Source: Pseudofrankia coriaricola
GTDB taxonomy: Bacteria; Actinomycetota; Actinomycetes; Frankiales; Frankiaceae
NCBI RefSeq assembly: GCF_001854805.1
Contig: NZ_MBLO01000257.1
Span: 1-64,000, forward strand
Length of the DNA: 64,000 nucleotides
Direction: 5' to 3'
Below the pieces are notes generated by a model that searched no databases, had not been told where the DNA came from, and saw nothing but the letters and a program-made list of their open reading frames with translations. Position numbers and translations under genes: made by a program. Positions 52,866 to 61,439 of the stretch are shown here, in pieces. Every line of letters starts with the position of its first letter. Within the stretch, counting starts at the first letter, position 1.

Positions 52866-54120
52866 CGTTCGTGTCTCCCACGGGCCGCGCGCGGCGCTGG
52901 CCACCCGGCTCCTCCTGGTGTCGCTGCTGGTGGCCCTGCTGATCCTCGCGGCGCTGCCGTTGTATCTGGAGGAGTTCTGGCTGCGGGTCGGCTTCTCGAT
53001 CTTCGCGGCGGTGATCGGCGCGATCGGCCTGACGATCCTCGTCGGCACCACGGGCCAGCTCTCGCTCGGGCACGCCTTCTTCCTCGCCGTCGGCGCGATC
53101 AGCTACTGCTGGCTGGCGAGCGAGCCGAGCACGCTGGGCAGCCGTCACCTGGGCGGGCTCGGCCTTCCACCGCTTCTCGCGATGGTGCTCGCCGTCCTGA
53201 TCTCCGGGATAGCAGGCCTGCTGTTCAGCCCGGTCGCCGCGCGGCTGCGCGGGATCTACCTCGGCATCGCCTCGCTGGGGCTGGTGTTCGTCGGCCAGCA
53301 CGTGCTGAACTCCGCGTCCCCGCTGACCGGCGGCTACAACGGCCGGCGCACCCCGGACTTCTCGTTGTTCGGGTTCGTCTTCGACGATGACAACTCCGGC
53401 CTCAAGGTGCTGGGCGTACCGTTCGGGCGCGCGGAGCGGCTGTGGTACCTGGGCCTCGTCCTCGTCGTGCTCGCGGCCTGGTTCGCCTACGGCCTGCTGC
53501 GGTCTCGGCCCGGGCGGGCGCTGCGGGCGGTCCGGGACGGCGAGATCGCGGCCGCGGTCACCGGCATCGACGTCACCGGCTACCGGGCCAGGGCGTTCCT
53601 CGTGTCCTCGATGTACGCGGGGCTGGCGGGGGTGCTGTACGCCCTGTCGATCGGCAGCGTCGCGCCCGAGTCGTTCACCGTCGAGGTCTCGATCCAGTAC
53701 CTCGCGATCATCCTGCTTGGCGGTCTTGGCTCGGTCGGCGGCGCCATGGCCGGCGCGGTCTTCGTCATCGGGCTGCCCCTGCTGCTCGAGCAGTACAGCG
53801 AAAGCCTGCCGTTCCTGGCAGAGCCCGGCAGCGGCGGCGTCACCTCCGCGGAGGCGGCCAAGTACGCCTACGGCATCGCCGTGATCCTCTTCGTCCTCTT
53901 CCAGCCGCGCGGGCTCGCCGGCATCGCCTACGCACTGGTGCGCCGCCGCCGCGCCGCGGCGCTGCGCCGTGGAGACGACGGGCTACCACCTGACGGCGGT
54001 GGGACCGCTCCGCCGCGCGGCGAACGCGCCTCGGCGGGCGGCACCGCCGACGTGGACGCGGCCGGCGCCGCCACATCCGTCCCGGTGGGCGCGCCGGCCG
54101 ACGCGACCTCCGGCGGCTGA
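52858..54120 (+). CDS. livM: Branched-chain amino-acid-type ABC transporter permease LivM
   Basis: A 420-residue permease with about ten hydrophobic segments. GTTGQLSLGHAFFLAVGA and RSRPGRALRAVRDGEIAAAVTGID, quoted partly as RALRAVRDGEIAAAV, are the LivM hallmarks. The last about 55 residues are a Gly/Ala/Pro tail after RRRRAAALRRG. GTG 52858 overlaps livH by 8 bases. Confidence 0.93.
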   Translation: MSDVRVSHGPRAALATRLLLVSLLVALLILAALPLYLEEFWLRVGFSIFAAVIGAIGLTILVGTTGQLSLGHAFFLAVGAISYCWLASEPSTLGSRHLGGLGLPPLLAMVLAVLISGIAGLLFSPVAARLRGIYLGIASLGLVFVGQHVLNSASPLTGGYNGRRTPDFSLFGFVFDDDNSGLKVLGVPFGRAERLWYLGLVLVVLAAWFAYGLLRSRPGRALRAVRDGEIAAAVTGIDVTGYRARAFLVSSMYAGLAGVLYALSIGSVAPESFTVEVSIQYLAIILLGGLGSVGGAMAGAVFVIGLPLLLEQYSESLPFLAEPGSGGVTSAEAAKYAYGIAVILFVLFQPRGLAGIAYALVRRRRAAALRRGDDGLPPDGGGTAPPRGERASAGGTADVDAAGAATSVPVGAPADATSGG

Positions 54121-54200
54121 CGGACCACCGGGTCGGAACCTGCCAGACGCCGTGTGTCGGACTCGCCATTCGGGTGAGCCGGGGGAAGAAGGGAACCTCT

Positions 54201-55520
54201 ATGTCTCCAGTCATGGCTGGGCGGGGCCGCGGGCCGCGATGGCGGTCAGCTGGCCGCGTCTCGCTGGCCTTAGGCCTCTCGGTGGTCACCCTGCTGGCCG
54301 CCGCCTGCAGTACCAAGGGCGACGACGACAAACCCGCGGCGCCCGCGGCCAGCGGAAGCGCGAAGGTCGTCAAGACCGGCCAAGGGATCAGCGGAACCGA
54401 GCTCACTCTCGGCAACCTCAACGACGTGACCGGATTCTTCGCCGCCAGCGGCAAGGACCTCGCGATCGCCTATGACCTCTTCTGGAAGGACTACAACCAG
54501 AAGAACGGCGGGATCTGCGGGACGTACACCGTCAAGCTGGAGAACGCCGACAGCGGCTACAACGTTCAGAAGGCCACCACCGCGTACGCCGCCATGAAGC
54601 CCAAGGTGGCGGCGATGCAGATGGTGCTCGGCTCGGCCATCGCCACCGCGCTGTCCGAGGACCTCACCGCCGACGACCTGGTCGGGATCCCACTGGCCTG
54701 GTCGCAGTCCCTCTCGGACAACCCGAACTACGCGATCGTCGGCTCGACCTATGACGTCGAGTCCATCAACGGCCTGGACTACCTGCTCGAGAAGGGCGTC
54801 ATCTCCAAGGGCGTCAAGATCGGCCACATCTACCACGACAGCGAGTACGGCATCAACGCCGACGCCGGCGTGAAGTACTGGGCCGCGCAGAACGGGTCCC
54901 AGGTCTTCGAGCAGAAGGTCGGCCCCCTACAGAACGACCTGAGCTCGCAGGTGACTGCCCTCAAGGGGCAGGGAGTCGGGGTCATCGCGATCACCGGCAC
55001 GCCGACGCAGACCGCCGCGCTCGCGGCCGCGACCAAGACCCAGGGCCTGAACGTGCCGCTCCTCGGCAACGGCCCGACCTACACGCCGGACCTGCTGACC
55101 GGCGACGCGAAGGACGTCCTGTTGGACCGGTTCTACTTCGCCGGCGGGAACGGCACCCTCCCGACGGCCGAGGCCGCCACCGTGCTGGCCGCCTACCGGC
55201 AGGCGGTGGGCAAGGCCGACGCGATCCCGACCCCCGCGCTCTCCACGGGCTACGCGACCGCGACCGTGATGGCCAAGATCCTGGAAGCGGCCTGCGCCGC
55301 CGGCGACCTGACCCCCGCCGGTATCGTCGCCGCCAAGAAGGGCCTGACCACGCTGGACACCGGTGGCCTGACCGGCAAGCTGGACTACTCGAAGCCCGGC
55401 ATCTCCCCGACCAGGCAGTCCTTCGTCGTCAAGCCAGACGCGACCGCAGACGTCCGCCTCAAGATCGTGGCTCCGCTCTACGAGGGCCCGAACGCGAAGA
55501 CCTACGTCCGCGCCAAGTAG
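54201..55520 (+). CDS. livK: Substrate-binding lipoprotein of the branched-chain amino-acid-type importer
   Basis: A 439-residue periplasmic-binding-fold (Leu/Ile/Val type) protein. The signal peptide ends in a lipobox LAAAC with Cys36 as the lipid-anchored residue, followed by a charged linker and GTELTLGNLNDVTGFF. It delivers substrate to LivH/LivM at the outer face of the membrane. ATG 54201 is preceded by AAGGGA. It follows livM by 80 bases and ends the operon. Ligand specificity cannot be read; family members bind amino acids, amides, urea or aromatic acids. Confidence 0.9.
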   Translation: MSPVMAGRGRGPRWRSAGRVSLALGLSVVTLLAAACSTKGDDDKPAAPAASGSAKVVKTGQGISGTELTLGNLNDVTGFFAASGKDLAIAYDLFWKDYNQKNGGICGTYTVKLENADSGYNVQKATTAYAAMKPKVAAMQMVLGSAIATALSEDLTADDLVGIPLAWSQSLSDNPNYAIVGSTYDVESINGLDYLLEKGVISKGVKIGHIYHDSEYGINADAGVKYWAAQNGSQVFEQKVGPLQNDLSSQVTALKGQGVGVIAITGTPTQTAALAAATKTQGLNVPLLGNGPTYTPDLLTGDAKDVLLDRFYFAGGNGTLPTAEAATVLAAYRQAVGKADAIPTPALSTGYATATVMAKILEAACAAGDLTPAGIVAAKKGLTTLDTGGLTGKLDYSKPGISPTRQSFVVKPDATADVRLKIVAPLYEGPNAKTYVRAK

Positions 55521-55560
55521 TCGTTTGACCCGCTGACCATCTGATCGGGTGACCGGATTC

Positions 55561-55598
55561 CCGCGGTCGCCGTGCGCCCAGGCGGGCGGCGACCGCGG
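55561..55598. terminator. Hairpin between the convergent importer and ABC-permease operons
   Basis: An 11-bp perfect stem, CCGCGGTCGCC (55561-55571) with its complement (55588-55598), and a 16-base loop, 40 bases after the livK stop. There is no U-run. It lies between convergent genes and probably serves both. Confidence 0.65.
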
Positions 55599-55681
55599 GG
55601 ACAGATGACCGCGGGGACAACGGTGGCACGTCGTCACCGCTGACCTCGTCCGCCAGACCGGCGGGCGAGGTCAGCGTCGCG

Positions 55682-57187
55682 TTACGTGGTGCGCAGCTCC
55701 TCCGTGGACACGCTCGGGCGGAGGAAGAGCAGGGCGAGGCCGGTCATCGCGACGATCGCGAGGATCGTGCCGCCGGCGAAAAGCCCGAGGTCGGCGAACG
55801 GGATCGGGACCCCGCGAGTGAGCTCGGGTGCCACGGCGGTGGGGCCGCCCGGGAGCGTCCCGACCTGGCCTCCGGTACTCGCCTCGATCGTCAGCGACCA
55901 GGTCATCGTCACGCCGACCGCCAGCGCTACCAGCACCGCGGGCACGGCGGGTGTAAGGGTTTGCCAGAACATCGAGCGGGCGAGAACGCCGCGAGGCACC
56001 CCGGAGGCAACCAGGGCCGCGTAGGTCCGGCGGCGGGTGACGATCCCCTCGGCGAGGCCGACCAGCAGGCCGAGCGTCGCGATCGTCAGACCCACCAGCA
56101 CCGCCGCGTAGACCAGGTCCATGTCCCGTAGGGAGGAATCATCGCCACCCGGCGTGTATCGGAATCCTTGCTGGACGGTCCACCACTGGTCGTAGGCCCG
56201 CCGGGTGTCGGCCTCCGTGGCGAAGTAGGCCCGCATCCCCGCCGCGCCGCCGCCGAACAGGACGCAGGCGAGCACCGCGGCGAAGACCCTGCTGCTGGCC
56301 CATGGGTCCGCGATGAGCCGGCGCCCGGCGAGCAGTGCGGCTGGCCGGCGCGCGACCCGGTGCAGAACCCGGCCGGCGACGTGGGAGATCCAGCCGGTGC
56401 CCAGCAGGAGCCCGACGAGTGCGGCCAGCGCGCCCGCGAACAGGAGCGCGATGAAGGCGCCCTCTGGCACGTCGAGCCGGTGGCGTTCGGCGTACCGCAG
56501 GAGCGGTCGCAACACGGCGAAGCAGGCCACCCCCGGCACGATCAGGAAGGCTGGCCACGGCCGGGGAGCCGGGAGCCGCTGCCGGTGCACGACGCCGAAC
56601 GGCGTGACCCGGACCCGCCGCAGCACGAGCGCCGCCGTCAGGGCGGCGACGAGCGGTAGCCCCAGGGCGATCGCGAGCAACGCCGGCCAGGGCGGCAGAA
56701 CATCCGTCGGCAGCGGCAGCCGGCCGTCCTGGTTCGGCCGGTCCAGTACCCGCCGGCCCACCAGATAGGCCGCGAACCCGATACCCACGCCGGGCGTGCT
56801 CGCCAGCCCGGTCTCCGCGGCAGTCAGCGAGACGGTCTGACCAGGGGTCGCGCCCGCCAGCCGAACCGCGGCCAGCCTTCTGTCGCGGGCCGGCGCCCCG
56901 AGGCGTCCGCACTGGCCCGCGAGCGCCAGCACCGGGATGGTCAGCAGCATCAGGGCGATCACCACGCCGGGCCGCAGGCCGGGCTCGTTCAGCAGGGCGC
57001 TCCGGTAGGTCGTGTTGTTGGCCGCCGTGCCAGCGAGCGGGCCGGCGAGCTCGGGGATGGCCAGCACTGTGGCGGCGGTCAGAACGGCGAGCGTCGCCAG
57101 CGTCGCGGACAACGCGGTGAGCGCGACGCGCAGGGCATCGGCCCGGCTGCCGACGGACGCCAGCCGCACAAGCGTTCCGGGCCTCAT
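55682..57187 (-). CDS. FtsX/MacB-like ABC transporter permease
   Basis: A 501-residue membrane protein. Long hydrophobic segments occur at the N-terminus, around residues 75-90, in the middle and near the C-terminus, with a repeated pattern (GLLVGLAEGIVTRRRTYAAL and FAAYLVGRRVLDRP) typical of two-half FtsX-type permeases. With the ATPase it may export a peptide, antibiotic or lipid, or remodel the envelope. Its ATG overlaps the ATPase stop by 4 bases. It is the last gene of the padR operon. Confidence 0.85.
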   Translation of the reverse strand: MRPGTLVRLASVGSRADALRVALTALSATLATLAVLTAATVLAIPELAGPLAGTAANNTTYRSALLNEPGLRPGVVIALMLLTIPVLALAGQCGRLGAPARDRRLAAVRLAGATPGQTVSLTAAETGLASTPGVGIGFAAYLVGRRVLDRPNQDGRLPLPTDVLPPWPALLAIALGLPLVAALTAALVLRRVRVTPFGVVHRQRLPAPRPWPAFLIVPGVACFAVLRPLLRYAERHRLDVPEGAFIALLFAGALAALVGLLLGTGWISHVAGRVLHRVARRPAALLAGRRLIADPWASSRVFAAVLACVLFGGGAAGMRAYFATEADTRRAYDQWWTVQQGFRYTPGGDDSSLRDMDLVYAAVLVGLTIATLGLLVGLAEGIVTRRRTYAALVASGVPRGVLARSMFWQTLTPAVPAVLVALAVGVTMTWSLTIEASTGGQVGTLPGGPTAVAPELTRGVPIPFADLGLFAGGTILAIVAMTGLALLFLRPSVSTEELRTT

Positions 57188-57906
57188 CCCACGCCCTCGG
57201 TGTCCACCATGGCCAGCCCGGCGCCGGCGAGGCCGAGCCCGGTCGGGTCGATCTGGCCGTCTCGCAGCGTGATCTCGCGGTGCGCGTAGCCGGCGACCTT
57301 CGGATCGTGCGTGACCAGGACGACCGTCGTCCTCTGCTGGGTCGCGAGCCGCACCAGCTGCCCCAGCATCTGCTCGCCCGCCAGGGTGTCCAGCGCGCCG
57401 GTGGGTTCGTCGGCGAACAGCACCCGGGGCTCGGTGACCAGCGCGCGTGCCAGCGCGGTGCGCTGCCGCTGCCCGCCGGACATCTCCCCGGGCAGCGCGT
57501 CCGCCACCTCGGCGACACCGAGCCGCTCGAGCCAGGACAGGGCGGCGGTGCGGGCGCGGCGGCGGCTGGTGCGGGCCAGCAGAAGTGGGAGGGCCACGTT
57601 CTCCGCCGCGGACAGCTCCGAGACCAGCTGCCCGAACTGGAACAGCACACCGAGCTCGGTGCGCCGCAGCCGGGACCGCTCGGCCTCGGACAGGTTGTCG
57701 ATGCGTCGGCCGCGGTAGACGACCTCGCCGGCGTCCGGGCGCAGGATGCCCGAGAGGCAGTGCAGCAGGGTGGATTTGCCGCAGCCGCTGGGCCCGGTCA
57801 CCGCGACGATCTCCCCTTCCGCGATCGCGAGATTCACCCCGCGCAGGGCCGCGACGGCCCCGTACGACCGGACGAGGCCGCGGGCCTCCAGCAGGACTGT
57901 GGTCAT
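57184..57906 (-). CDS. ABC transporter ATPase of the LolD/MacB type
   Basis: A 240-residue ATPase. Walker A GPSGCGKST, signature MSGGQRQR, Walker B VLFADEPTGALD and VTHDPKVAG are typical of the MacB/LolD group that works with FtsX-like permeases. The start overlaps the padR stop (ATGA), and the end overlaps the permease start. Its expression is therefore coupled to both neighbours. Confidence 0.93.
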   Translation of the reverse strand: MTTVLLEARGLVRSYGAVAALRGVNLAIAEGEIVAVTGPSGCGKSTLLHCLSGILRPDAGEVVYRGRRIDNLSEAERSRLRRTELGVLFQFGQLVSELSAAENVALPLLLARTSRRRARTAALSWLERLGVAEVADALPGEMSGGQRQRTALARALVTEPRVLFADEPTGALDTLAGEQMLGQLVRLATQQRTTVVLVTHDPKVAGYAHREITLRDGQIDPTGLGLAGAGLAMVDTEGVG

Positions 57907-58454
57907 GCAGAGCCTTCCTGGGCTTGAGTCGCGACCCGTTCCAGCGTGGTGCGCAGCCAGCGCAGGTCGGCGTCGAGGTGGGTGATGGCGTAGTCGAGGG
58001 CGATCACGTCGGACAGCCCCGTCGCCGGGTCGGCCTTCAGCGCCGTCAGCTCGCGCAGCCTGGCGGCGTGCGTCGCCCGCTGCGCGACGAGGTAGTCCCG
58101 CGCCGTGGCAGCGTCCGCCGCGAACAGGGCGACGACGACCTTGGCCAGCAGCGCGCCGGCGACGTGCGGCGCCGGCGGCTCCACCGCGGTGAGCCAGGCG
58201 CGCAGGCCCGCGAGGCCCTCGGCGGTGATGGCGTAGCTGGTGCGCTCGGGGCCGCCGGCCTGGTCCTGGCCCACGGGCGTCACCAGGCCGTCGCGCACCA
58301 GCCTGGCAAGCGTCGTGTAGACCTGCCCGAACGCCAGCGGCCGCGCGCGCGGCAGCTGCTCGTCGTAGGACCGCTTCAGCTCGTATCCATGCCGGGGCCC
58401 GCCGGCCAGCAGGCCCAGCAGCACGTGCGACGTGACGGATCCGGTCGAAGACAC
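57903..58454 (-). CDS. PadR-family transcriptional regulator
   Basis: A 183-residue regulator with the PadR winged helix (HVLLGLLAGGPRHGYELKRS, quoted partly, and FGQVYTTLARLVRDGLV) and a C-terminal helical dimerisation domain. It controls the downstream ATPase-permease pair, as in many antibiotic-resistance or stress transporters. GTG 58454 is chosen: no ribosome-binding site fits before it, but a promoter lies at exactly leaderless distance (58463-58490). The same bases contain a palindrome, so it probably represses itself. Confidence 0.9.
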   Translation of the reverse strand: MSSTGSVTSHVLLGLLAGGPRHGYELKRSYDEQLPRARPLAFGQVYTTLARLVRDGLVTPVGQDQAGGPERTSYAITAEGLAGLRAWLTAVEPPAPHVAGALLAKVVVALFAADAATARDYLVAQRATHAARLRELTALKADPATGLSDVIALDYAITHLDADLRWLRTTLERVATQAQEGSA

Positions 58455-58490
58455 TCCGCAACTATGTAGTGAGTGAATAGCTGGCGTCAA
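58455..58490 (-). promoter_or_regulatory. Leaderless promoter and PadR operator candidate
   Basis: Reading the minus strand: -35 TTGACG (58490-58485), 16-base spacer, -10 TACATA (58468-58463), then 8 bases to the GTG of padR. Transcription should begin at or within a few bases of the start codon. CTAT...ATAG (58462-58480 region) and ACTA-TG-TAGT (58461-58470) are overlapping inverted repeats on the -10, a good site for autorepression. Confidence 0.65.
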
Positions 58491-58522
58491 GGCCACCCAG
58501 AGCGGGCATAGGCCGCCAGGCC

Positions 58523-59293
58523 CTACCCGGCGCCGAGAAGGCCGGGGAGGGCCTCGACGACCAGGGACCAGTCGGGGGAAGAGGGGTCGGTCAGCGTGTA
58601 GTGGTCGCCCTGGGCTTCCAGCAGGCTCGCGGGGGCGCCGGCTCCGGTGGCGGCCTCGACGTAGCGGACGCTCTGGCCGAACGGGACCTCGTCGTCGGCG
58701 CGGGCGTGGACGCACAGGACGGGCACGCGCAGCGGGATGGCCGCGGACGGGTCGGCCAGGCGGTACTCCCCGGGCAGGTCGTCCGGGCCGCCGCCCATGA
58801 GGTCGAGGGCCGCCGTCCCGCCGACGCCGCCGCGCGCGCAGTCCGCGAGCCACAGCGCGCCCGCCAGGGACACCACCGCCGTCAGCCGCACCCGCGGCCC
58901 GGCGCCCGGCGCCGTGGCGGGCAGCTTCGCCCGCCCGGCCGCCCATGTCGCGAGGTGGCCGCCCGCGCTGTGCCCGATCGCGACGACATGTGACGTGTCG
59001 ACGGGTAGGTCGGCGAGCAGGTCGATTCCGGCCGCGACATCCGCGAACGTCGCCGGCCAGCCGCCGCCCCGGCCGACCCGCCCGTACTCCAGGTTCCACA
59101 CCGCGTACCCGTGCCGGGCCAGGTCGGCCGCCAGCGGCCATCCCTCCGAGACACCGTAACGCGCCCGCCAGAACCCGCCGTGCAAGAAGATCACTACGCC
59201 GGTGGTGGGCGAGGCGCCGGCGTCATCCACGGGCAGCCACAGCTCGCCGAACTGGTCCGGACCGGGGCCATACCTGTGGATCGCGGGCCTCAT
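58523..59293 (-). CDS. Kynurenine-formamidase-like alpha/beta hydrolase
   Basis: A 256-residue hydrolase. HGGFWRARY (oxyanion loop of the HGG type), Ser109 in IGHSAGGHLA, an acidic residue in ARADDEVPFG and His in GDHYTL form a plausible triad. The HGGFW plus GHSAGG pattern is that of the AFMID/KynB-like and general esterase group. Tryptophan 2,3-dioxygenase, whose product N-formylkynurenine is the formamidase substrate, lies 4 kb away on the same strand, which supports but does not prove this role. The ATG at 59293 is the first start. The 8-bp palindrome at 59355-59390 lies 62 bases upstream. Confidence 0.75.
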   Translation of the reverse strand: MRPAIHRYGPGPDQFGELWLPVDDAGASPTTGVVIFLHGGFWRARYGVSEGWPLAADLARHGYAVWNLEYGRVGRGGGWPATFADVAAGIDLLADLPVDTSHVVAIGHSAGGHLATWAAGRAKLPATAPGAGPRVRLTAVVSLAGALWLADCARGGVGGTAALDLMGGGPDDLPGEYRLADPSAAIPLRVPVLCVHARADDEVPFGQSVRYVEAATGAGAPASLLEAQGDHYTLTDPSSPDWSLVVEALPGLLGAG

Positions 59294-59643
59294 CCCGCCA
59301 TTCTCCCCGGCAGATCGGCAATGGCCCGCCTCGGGACGTGGCTGCCGGGCGGCGCAAATGTAACCGGTAAGTTACGGTTCGATTTACATTTCGGTCCGAT
59401 TGGCGGCCGGCGGCCGCCCTGAGCCGGACAAGCGCGGGGCAGACGGGCCCACGGTGGACGTCGTGGGCGGCTGGCGGTGCCAGGACGCCTGGCTCGACGT
59501 AGCCTGATCACGGGGGTGCCCGCCCTCCGGAGGAGGCATGATCATGTTTCTCCCGCACGTGGCGGGCATCATGCCAACGGGGCGGTGCCCTCCGGGCACA
59601 ATGCCAACAGGCCGTGCCCGGGCGCACGGGGAGGTGGCCGCCG
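59294..59643. other. Divergent intergenic region
   Basis: It holds the nested palindrome and, at 59571-59628, two imperfect copies of a 28-30 bp unit starting ATGCCAAC. It should contain promoters for both flanking genes. No gene is supported. Confidence 0.5.
59355..59390. promoter_or_regulatory. Nested palindrome, probable operator of the hydrolase gene
   Basis: AAATGTAA (59355-59362) and its exact complement TTACATTT (59383-59390) flank an inner palindrome GTAAGTTAC (59366-59374). The site is AT-rich in a GC-rich genome and lies just before the hydrolase start. A TetR- or GntR-type regulator site is likely; no regulator gene is adjacent. Confidence 0.5.
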
Positions 59644-60984
59644 ATGAGCCGGTACGCGGTGGACGTCCACGACCGCACGCTGATGGTGTCGTGGGATACC
59701 GGGCTGGGTGACGTCGCTGAGAAGGTCGCCCGGTTCCCACGGGCCGTCGACGAGTCGGACGCGCTGCAACTGGCGCGCACGTTGACATTTCTCTCCGCCG
59801 CCGCCTGGCGTACCTACACGCACCCGGAGGAGTCGGCGCTGCAGGCGCTGCCGACGGGTGACGACAGCCTGACCGGCCGCGGCAGGGATGTCTTCGGCAA
59901 GGCGATAGCGGCGATCGAGCAGCCGCACCTGCCACATGAGGGGCTGATCCAGCAGGCCGTGGTCGTCGTCGAGGAGGCGGCGCACCGGGTCGGCCGGGCA
60001 TTGCACGCGATCTCCGACACCGAGTTGACCACCGAGGTCGCCGCGGAGGTGCGGGCTGAGCTCGACGCCGTCGAGCGCGCCGAGCTGGGCGAGCTGTCGG
60101 GCCGCGCCCGCCAGGCGGTGACGCTCAGCCGCGCGGACGCGTCGCCGCTGCAGGTCGCCGCCGCCGACGCGCTGCTGCGCGGCGACCCGCTCGGCAGCCG
60201 CGCGCTGTTCACCGACGTCGAACCGACGGCGGCCGCGATCGCGGCGGCGCACTGGCTGCACGCGGCGGCGATCGTGGCCGCCCGGCACGCCGACCTCGAC
60301 GTCACCCAGGTCGTGGCCGAGGCCGACACCATCGAGCCGCTCCCGCACCGCACGCCCACGCTGGTGCTTCACCAGGTCGACGGGGGCGACTCGCCCCGCG
60401 AGGCGGTGCTCGACCTGATCGCGCACGCGCTGGTCGTCGCCGAGGGCCGCAACCCCGACCTGGACGACATCTTCGAATGGGTCGCGGAGATCGTCGAGGA
60501 CGGTCCGCCGGCCCCGGACGACGAGGGCGAGGAGCGGCTGCCGCGCCGGCAGACGCGCACGCCGATCCTGCCGACCGAGGGCCTGGCGATCCAGATCCGC
60601 GGCGTGGGCGACCGTTCCGCGGACGACGACCTGGACGACGTCCGCGGCCTCGATGACGACGACGATGACGATGACGACGAGGAGTTCGGCGAGACGCTCT
60701 TGCTGCCGGACCGGCTGACCCCGCTGGACCCGCGCCGGCCGGCGGTCGACCTTCTCGAGGACCTGCTCGCCGGGATCCACGGCTGCTGGCTGCTCTACCG
60801 CGAGTTCGCCGACCCGCCGAGCGTCCCCCGCCCACCGGCACCGGCGCCGCCCGTGGCCGACTCCGAGCCGGTCACCCCGGAGACGGTCTCCGCCGCCCGC
60901 CGCAAGCGTCGCGAGCAGCTGCGCCGCGCCTTCGACGACGAGGTCCGGGCAGCGGCCGCCACCCTCCGCGACCAGCTGGTGTAG
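59644..60984 (+). CDS. Acidic protein of unknown function
   Basis: A 446-residue protein not recognised. It starts MSRYAVDVHDRTLMVSW and is mostly helical with many Ala, Glu and Asp. Residues 335-352 are a run of Asp with some Glu, a likely flexible acidic linker. The C-terminus has a Pro stretch (PRPPAPAPPVA) and a basic helix (AARRKRREQLRRAF). No signal peptide or membrane helix is seen. ATG 59644 follows GGGGAGG. It stands alone. Confidence 0.7.
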   Translation: MSRYAVDVHDRTLMVSWDTGLGDVAEKVARFPRAVDESDALQLARTLTFLSAAAWRTYTHPEESALQALPTGDDSLTGRGRDVFGKAIAAIEQPHLPHEGLIQQAVVVVEEAAHRVGRALHAISDTELTTEVAAEVRAELDAVERAELGELSGRARQAVTLSRADASPLQVAAADALLRGDPLGSRALFTDVEPTAAAIAAAHWLHAAAIVAARHADLDVTQVVAEADTIEPLPHRTPTLVLHQVDGGDSPREAVLDLIAHALVVAEGRNPDLDDIFEWVAEIVEDGPPAPDDEGEERLPRRQTRTPILPTEGLAIQIRGVGDRSADDDLDDVRGLDDDDDDDDDEEFGETLLLPDRLTPLDPRRPAVDLLEDLLAGIHGCWLLYREFADPPSVPRPPAPAPPVADSEPVTPETVSAARRKRREQLRRAFDDEVRAAAATLRDQLV

Positions 60985-61041
60985 GACACCCAGGACCCGG
61001 CCGCCCACCCCGGGAACGGAGCCCGCAGGGATTGGACGTTC

Positions 61042-61301
61042 AGCGGCGGGTGACCGCGTCGGCGCGGAGGCCCGGCCACGAGCGAAGCGAAGGGACCCCG
61101 TGCGGGCTGGCTGTGGATGGGTGAGGTTTCGGCGGTGGGTGACCGTGCTGGGCGCGGAGGCGCGCCTCGCGGAGGCCCGGCCACGAGCGAAGCGAAGGGA
61201 CCCCGTGCGGGCTGGCTGTGGATAGGTGAGGTTTCGGCGGTGGGTGACCGTGCTGGGCGCGGAGGCGCGCCTCGCGGAGGCCCGGCCACGAGCGAAGCGA
61301 A
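61042..61301 (+). repeat. 105-bp tandem repeat (two and a half copies)
   Basis: Identical blocks start at 61066, 61171 and 61276, for example GGAGGCCCGGCCACGAGCGA. Units 1 and 2 are nearly identical; unit 3 is truncated. The array lies between the acidic-protein gene and the patatin gene and ends 139 bases before the latter. No gene is supported in 60985-61439. Confidence 0.85.
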
Positions 61302-61439
61302 CGTGGTTGGGCCGCAGCGAGGTCGCCGTAGCGCCCGTGAGCGGAGGAGGACACGGCGCGGAGGTCCCTCGGGAGCGAAGCGAGTGAGGGGCCGGAGCGC
61401 CGTGCCCGCACGGAGCGAACCAGGAAGAAGGAGGGGCGG

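Noticed and set aside
61042-61301. CRISPR array from the regular repeats
   Set aside because: Repeat units are contiguous with no unique spacers, and there are no cas genes. The same applies to the 17, 60, 72 and 121 bp arrays.
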